Origin: Calendula officinalis
Taxonomy: Eukaryota > Streptophyta > Magnoliopsida > Asterales > Asteraceae
Assembly (NCBI GenBank): GCA_963853835.1
Contig: OY970822.1
Location: forward strand, 15,067,501-15,131,500
Direction of reading: 5' to 3'
DNA length: 64,000 nt
The position numbers were made by a program, and so were the translations under genes. Below the pieces are notes generated by a model. That model did no database searches, was not told where the DNA came from, and worked only from the letters and a program-made list of their open reading frames with translations. Below, piece by piece: positions 59,103-64,000 of this stretch (position 1 is its first letter; every line of letters begins with the position of its first letter).

Positions 59103-59979
59103 CACACCCTTAGATAATAATTGTAGTATATACAGTCAAAATTATGATATAAAAATCATCTCATTTATCTAAAGCCAATAGATTTTTATATTTAAAATTC
59201 ACACTAACGAACCTTGGGTGACTTACTCGTCTTGCTATTTGTGTGGTCACTTAATTAGTGTTGAGACTAGCGTAACTTACGTGTTGTTTGGTAGCATCTG
59301 AATGATACAGAGTCTTTAATGATTCAAACTTCCATTCACATCTGTCCGATTAAGAGACAAAACTTGTTTAATTTTTTATTCAAGGGCTGATTAAGATGTA
59401 TTACCAAACGTTCTAATCTATCCGATTAAAAGGCTGCCGTCTTAATAGACTTACGAAAGTTTGGTAAACTTCTTTGGACATTTAGCAAATGTGACAATAA
59501 AAATCCGTTAAATTATGATGCAATTGTCTAAATATTATCCATTTAATTATACGACAAAGAGTCAAAAGTTTATATTTTTTTGGTTTCTTTATTTAAGTGA
59601 TAACAAATAGTATCCGACCCGGGAACCATTTGAGCGGGAACGAATTGTTGAGTTGGAAACAGCAAATGTGTCGGTCCGCGAGTATATACAACAAACCCAC
59701 GCGCCCACCACTACCAACACCCCTTCGGTACACCGACATTTGCTTTGGAGTTGTTAGAGCGTGTGTTACACCTTCCAGTGCAGGAGTAACCCTTACTCAT
59801 ACAGCAGTAACATCTTTCAACCACCCAGTTGCTACTCCTTCATGTTCCATGTTCCCCCTTCTAAGTTGGTGATATGATCACATGACTCCCTTATCTTCAC
59901 ATAATAATTGTTTGCACAACTTCAGCACACAAATTAGGTTTTCTGTACTAATTTACTATTTCATAATAATTATGTATAA
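59103..59979. other. Intergenic with a possible coding relic
   Basis: 59260-59480 holds diverged inverted strings (TTTGGTA and TACCAAACG) that may be an old MITE. From about 59622 to 59757 the plus strand can be read as FERERIVELETANVSVREY and on to a stop, similar in style to the coiled C-terminal tail of plant CACTA-type transposases. Identification is uncertain and no flanking element ends were found. Confidence 0.25.
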
Positions 59980-61926
59980 GGTCTCTTCCAACCCTTACCC
60001 ATCACTAAACCCATCACTAGCGTCACGTCATTACATCCTTACTGACACGCTACTGACACGGTCGTGTCAACCTTACCCACCACTAACCCATCACTAAACC
60101 CATCTTTTCCACATCATCATTTTGATTAATAAAAAAACACATTACATTAAATAAAAAACATTACATTAATAATATAAATAAAAATAAAAACATTACGATT
60201 AAAAAAAACACGAATAAAAAAAAACAATACGGAAAAAAAAAACATTACGAAAAAAAAAAATTAACGTTGACGGTAGTTTGGCGGGAGGGTCCAAATGTGT
60301 TCGATTAAGGCATTGCGAAGTTTATGATGCACAACTCGATCACGTATCTCCTTTTCAATACGCAATTAGGCTGCAACCCGTTCATGCCATGTACGTTGTG
60401 GGTGATTATCCGGGTTAGCGGTACAGTCTTCTTCGATTGGACAAATTGCGTGGCGTTATCTTCCGTAATCATGTTGTGTAATATCACACAAGTGTACATG
60501 ATCCGTCGTATTTTGTTCACACTGTATGGTCGTGCCGGGTTTTTAATGATTGCCCACCGTCCTTGAAGCACTCCGAAAGCTCGTTCAACATCCTTCCTAG
60601 CGGATTCTTAGAATCGCTTGAACTTCATGTTCTTTTCTTCAATTGGGCATTTAAACGACTTGACAAGCGTTGCCCATTCCGGATAAATCCCATCAGCTAG
60701 ATAATAACCCTTCGTAAATTGCTCACTCGAAATAGTAAACGGAACTACAGGAGACCTGTCTTGCCTTATTTCATCAAACAAATCTGATTCGTTAAGGACG
60801 TTTATGTCGTTATTCGAACCCGCCGAGCCAAAGTACGCATGCCATATCCACAAATCGTATGACGCAACAGCTTCAAGCATTATTGTGGGACATCCTTGAT
60901 CACCACGTGTGTATTGGCCTTGCCATGCTGTTGGACAATTTTTCCAAGGCCAATGCATACAATAAATGCTACCAAGCATCCCAGGAAAACCATGTATCTC
61001 TTGATGTTTGGCATGTAAACGTTGGACATCATGAGTTGTTGGTTTTCGCAAAAACTCAGTCGAGTATATATGGAATATACATTTACAAAAGTTGTCCAAA
61101 CAATCGTACGTTGTTTGTTGACCCATGTGTAGGTACTCATCAAACAAATCAGCGGCACAACCGTACGCCAATTGACGTATGGCAGAGGTACACTTTTGAA
61201 ATACATTAAAACTGGGGTAACCCGTAGCGTCTCTCCTTTGACGGAAATAATCAAAATACGACGGTAGTTGACCCGGTGGATTATAAAAATGTATAGCCTG
61301 GCATATACGGATGAACAAAGGTTTCGACATGCGAAACCGTCTTCGGAAGTAGTCCGGGGGGAAAACGGCATTGTCGGCAAAGTAATCATTCCATAAACGT
61401 TCAGCAGCCGCAACGCGATCTCTTGATATATATCGTCGTGGTGCTCTTGGCACGGTGGAATTTTCAGCTTCTTCTTGATCCAGATAATCAAGCCTTTCAA
61501 TAGTTTTGTTCAAATCGAAGACGGCTGTTACATTAACATAATCTTGCCAGTAATCATCGGCGTCATCGTTTGGATCCATTGAATGAGTGAAAAAATATGG
61601 AAATTGGGAAGAGAGGAAGTATGTGATTGTGAGAGGAAGAGAGGAAGTATGTGATTGTGTGTTTAAAATGGTAGAGTATAGTGGGTTTTTATAGAGGTTG
61701 TGTGTAATATTAATTATTTATATTAAAAAAAATAAAATTGATTTTTGAAATCAATTCGGACGCTCCCCCGGACCCACAAACGCCCCTCGACGCTGCACAC
61801 CGCCCGTCCTCACGTCGACGGATTCACCACGACGGCCCGCACGACGCCTCCGTGCCAACGGCGTCGGCGGGCGACGGCCAAAAAAAAGCCCACGACGCGT
61901 CTACGACGGGTGCGTTGGCACGGGTC
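59980..61926 (-). mobile_element. PIF/Harbinger transposon, full length, transposase dead
   Basis: TAA lies directly outside both ends (59977-59979 and 61927-61929). The left end GGTCTCTTCCAAC pairs with the right end (reverse complement GACCCGTGCCAAC). 1947 bp. It holds one transposase gene on the minus strand but no second (Myb/SANT-like) ORF, which autonomous Harbingers normally carry. Ends and subterminal strings match the MITEs at 16335 and 18833, so it belongs to the family that mobilised them. Confidence 0.92.
60261..61579 (-). pseudogene. PIF/Harbinger DDE transposase (ALP1/DDE_Tnp_4 type), broken
   Basis: Starts at the ATG at 61579. N-terminal region with FRRRFRMSKPLFIRICQAI and TAIRQLAYGCAADLFDEYL. 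The first catalytic Asp region reads GSIYCMHWPWKNCP, where family members have Asp at the Tyr position. The second Asp survives in GSNNDINVLN, and the Glu in RKDVERAFGVLQGRW. An in-frame TAA at 60608-60610 interrupts it shortly before that Glu. Near 60360 the frame is also shifted by one base: the expected C-terminal similarity (HHKLRNALIEHIW) continues in another frame to a stop at 60261. Three independent lesions, so no active enzyme. The role would be cut-and-paste with TAA duplication. Confidence 0.88.
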
Positions 61927-61929
61927 TAA

Positions 61930-62405
61930 GAATTTGATATTTCACCACTGATATTGCAAAAGATGTTAACCAAATGATAGATTTGTTAAAAAGATAGATA
62001 TTATTTCCTATTAAACTGTATCCTACTAATCTGACAAATACAAGTGTCCTAATAAAAATTAAGATTAAAATAAGAAATTAGTAAATTAAACATGTCAATT
62101 ATTTTATAAATAAATAGATAAAGTAGAAAGATTCAACATAAAGAAATATGGTTTTTCAGTTTGTTTTAACATAAATATTATGCATAAACATTTTCTTTTA
62201 CTTAAATTTGTTTACCTACTTTCTAAAAGAACATAAGAAACACATAATATGTTAAAACAAGCAAATACCAAACAACCTCTTTGGCTGTAGAAGTTTTTAA
62301 TTGTCCATTTTTGCCCAAAAAATAAGTTAAAGGACAAAAAATGGAGAAGTGTTAGGATTACAAAAACAGTAATTTGTCTATATTATTTCCAGAATTTAGC
62401 TCTCA

Positions 62406-62451
<46 letters not shown>

Positions 62452-63102
62452 TCATAATCGAGTATCCAATATTTAGTCTGCGTTATAGTACGCTTGATTT
62501 CATGTAAGTTCCTGAAAACCCTTGCAATTTTCTTCATGTGATTCATTTTTCTCGCTAATGCTTACGTGTTTCTAAATTTTAGCTTATTCTTACACAATTT
62601 TATTGTATTTATTATTGGCGTTTGATGATTTTATGGTGATTAGAGCTCCCTTGGTTAACCGGTTACCCTAACTGGGGTGGATGTTATTATTACCTTTGTT
62701 TTAATCAAGTTTTCTTATTAATAATTCATGAACTCCGACCATAATCTCAACTTGCAATTCACCGCCATTTTCTATGTTATAGACATTAGGTATAATTTGT
62801 TGTGGTTGATTGCTTAAACATTTTACTGATTTCTATGTATGGAAGTTTGTGAACATTTAATGATAAAGTAACACATAGTAAGTTGTTAGGATTATTTAAT
62901 TATTTAGTGTCGAATAGTTGGTTGATTAATGATTCTGGCTGCAAAATTATCAAATACAGAGTAAAAATACTTACAATACACCTTATTTTGCCCTCATTAT
63001 ATGAAATCTTCCTTTAATAACCAAAATTGCCACTCTTAACACCAACAAAATTGTTTTATTACAGTTTCAAGCAGCAAAATCACATTCAAACAGAAAGCAG
63101 AA
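61930..63102 (+). promoter_or_regulatory. Promoter, 5' UTR and leader intron of the NT-C2 gene
   Basis: AT-rich to about 62390, then a CT/TG microsatellite (62408-62451) typical of plant leaders. The string TTTCATGTAAGTTCC gives a strong donor at 62504 and TTATTACAG an acceptor at 63064, so a 561-nt intron probably lies in the 5' UTR, with the ATG 38 nt after the acceptor. Confidence 0.55.
62408..62451. repeat. (CT)n(TG)n microsatellite in the leader of the NT-C2 gene
   Basis: About 16 CT dinucleotides followed by six TG dinucleotides, near the expected transcription start of the downstream gene. Confidence 0.95.
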
Positions 63103-64000
63103 ATGGTACAGGGAATGAAGCCAAAAAACCGAAAAGGTCCATCCGTACAACTGGATTATAAAATCACAATTATAGATATAAAACCATGGCCTCCATCTCA
63201 ATCATTAATATCACTTCGATCTGCTTTGATTCAGTGGGATTATAATGAAAAAAGTTCAGGAACTACAAAAGCAGTTGCACCTTCTGGCTCTAGTATTGGT
63301 GATGGTAAAATTGAATTTAATGAATCATTTAAGCTTCGCATAACATTATTAAGAGAAATGTCAATTAATAATAATGACACATTTATAAAGAATTGTATAG
63401 AGTTTAATATGTATGAACCAAGGAGGGATAAAACGGTAAAAGGCCAGTTATTGGCAACTGCAATTGTGGATTTTGCAGAATATGGTGTTGTGAAAGATGG
63501 TTTGATTGTTAGTGTGCCTATGAACTGTAAAAGAACTTTTAGTAATACGATACAACCGATGATTTTTTTAAAGATTGAAGCAGTTGATAAGAATAATAAT
63601 CGTGTTAGATCTTCATCAATGGATAGAAACGGTTCAGAGTCTTTGATGAATGAAGAAAATGTTGAAGAAATTGATAGTTTTTCTGTTACTGATGATGATG
63701 TGTCCTCACAGTCTTCCATGGCTGCCACATCATCTTTGACTTCACAGTCAAACGGGAGTTCAAACTTTCAAAAAGAGGAATCGATTCATGAAAAAACAGT
63801 TGCTGAGTCAGTGGCTGAAGCCGATGAAAGTCAAAGTCAACTCATGGGAGAGTATGAGTCGAACATTTTAAGTGGTGATAAGATTAAAAAGGTGAAATCT
63901 GGTTCAGTTGGTAACGGATCTTGGAAGACCAGCAAGGTACAACAACTGGAGCACAGAGTACAAAGTCTCGAAGGGGAGCTTAGAGAGGCTGCTGCTATTG
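63103..64000 (+). CDS. NT-C2 (EEIG1/EHBP1 N-terminal) domain coiled-coil protein, 5' part
   Basis: Open from the ATG at 63103 to the window end without a visible intron, 299 codons so far. The N-terminal about 150 residues form an NT-type C2 domain: IIDIKPWPPSQSLISLRSA, IEFNESFKLRITLLREMS, NCIEFNMYEPRRDKTVKGQL and IVDFAEYGVVKDGLI. These match a family of plant proteins annotated as EEIG1/EHBP1-domain or myosin-heavy-chain-related. A Ser/Glu-rich linker follows (VTDDDVSSQSSMAATSSLTS). A heptad-type coiled coil begins at the end (VQQLEHRVQSLEGELREAAA). Such proteins are thought to bind membranes through the C2 domain and to tether or organise organelles or cytoskeleton; the function here is inference. 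The gene continues beyond the window. Confidence 0.88.
   Translation, partial: MVQGMKPKNRKGPSVQLDYKITIIDIKPWPPSQSLISLRSALIQWDYNEKSSGTTKAVAPSGSSIGDGKIEFNESFKLRITLLREMSINNNDTFIKNCIEFNMYEPRRDKTVKGQLLATAIVDFAEYGVVKDGLIVSVPMNCKRTFSNTIQPMIFLKIEAVDKNNNRVRSSSMDRNGSESLMNEENVEEIDSFSVTDDDVSSQSSMAATSSLTSQSNGSSNFQKEESIHEKTVAESVAEADESQSQLMGEYESNILSGDKIKKVKSGSVGNGSWKTSKVQQLEHRVQSLEGELREAAAI

Noticed and set aside
60880..61500. 206-aa minus-strand ORF
   Set aside because: Frame-shifted shadow of the Harbinger transposase.
63240..63728. 162-aa minus-strand ORF
   Set aside because: Antisense shadow of the NT-C2 protein, whose plus-strand frame is open to the window end.

Overview
This is nuclear DNA of a flowering plant: AT-rich, with small exons in long AT-rich introns, GT-AG splice sites, a mitochondrial-type protoporphyrinogen oxidase, an mTERF protein and a dense load of plant transposons. 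Gene content and repeat style suggest a eudicot, possibly Asteraceae. The species cannot be fixed from sequence alone. Exon models were built by hand: each has canonical splice sites (one GC-AG exception) and sums to a whole number of codons.

Host genes in order. Minus strand: a Rubisco-LSMT-like SET-domain methyltransferase (223-2819, 11 exons, 520 aa); mitochondrial ribosomal protein uL13 (4416-5804, 5 exons, 203 aa); a SYN2/RAD21.1-type cohesin kleisin (6718-10752, 12 exons, 614 aa); a WAT1/EamA transporter (13244-15575, 7 exons, 344 aa); an MTERF5-like chloroplast protein (19785-21429, 3 coding exons, 475 aa). Plus strand: mitochondrial-type protoporphyrinogen oxidase PPOX2 (28363-32026, 18 exons, 488 aa); an LRR receptor-like pseudokinase (48900-57796, 7 exons, 771 aa); and the 5' part of an NT-C2-domain coiled-coil protein that runs off the window (63103-64000). 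They are independent housekeeping, organelle and signalling genes, not a pathway cluster.

Mobile DNA fills most of the rest. The largest is a 12.6 kb Athila-type Ty3/gypsy element (35824-48405), with 1342-bp LTRs that look almost identical, a 5-bp target duplication, a gag-pol frame broken by two stops, and an intact 3' ATHILA ORF that appears to be spliced and to have its own TATA box and LTR-like palindrome cluster. A 4.86 kb Ty1/copia element (52249-57112) with apparently identical LTRs and an intact polyprotein sits inside intron 4 of the LRR gene. There are two Helitrons (24588-28056, carrying exon-like gene fragments just upstream of PPOX2; and 58168-58581), a PIF/Harbinger element with a dead transposase plus two related MITEs, a hAT element with a perfect 8-bp duplication, a Stowaway MITE, a 5'-truncated LINE with a 10-bp duplication, and several foldback MITEs.

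The least explained structure is at 22782-24012: a long-terminal-inverted-repeat element whose interior is a higher-order tandem array with about 22 copies of the octamer CACATGTG, mostly within the palindrome AAGCACATGTGCTT, framed by GC-rich blocks. With the putative internal promoter of the Athila element, it is the main candidate for something undescribed.
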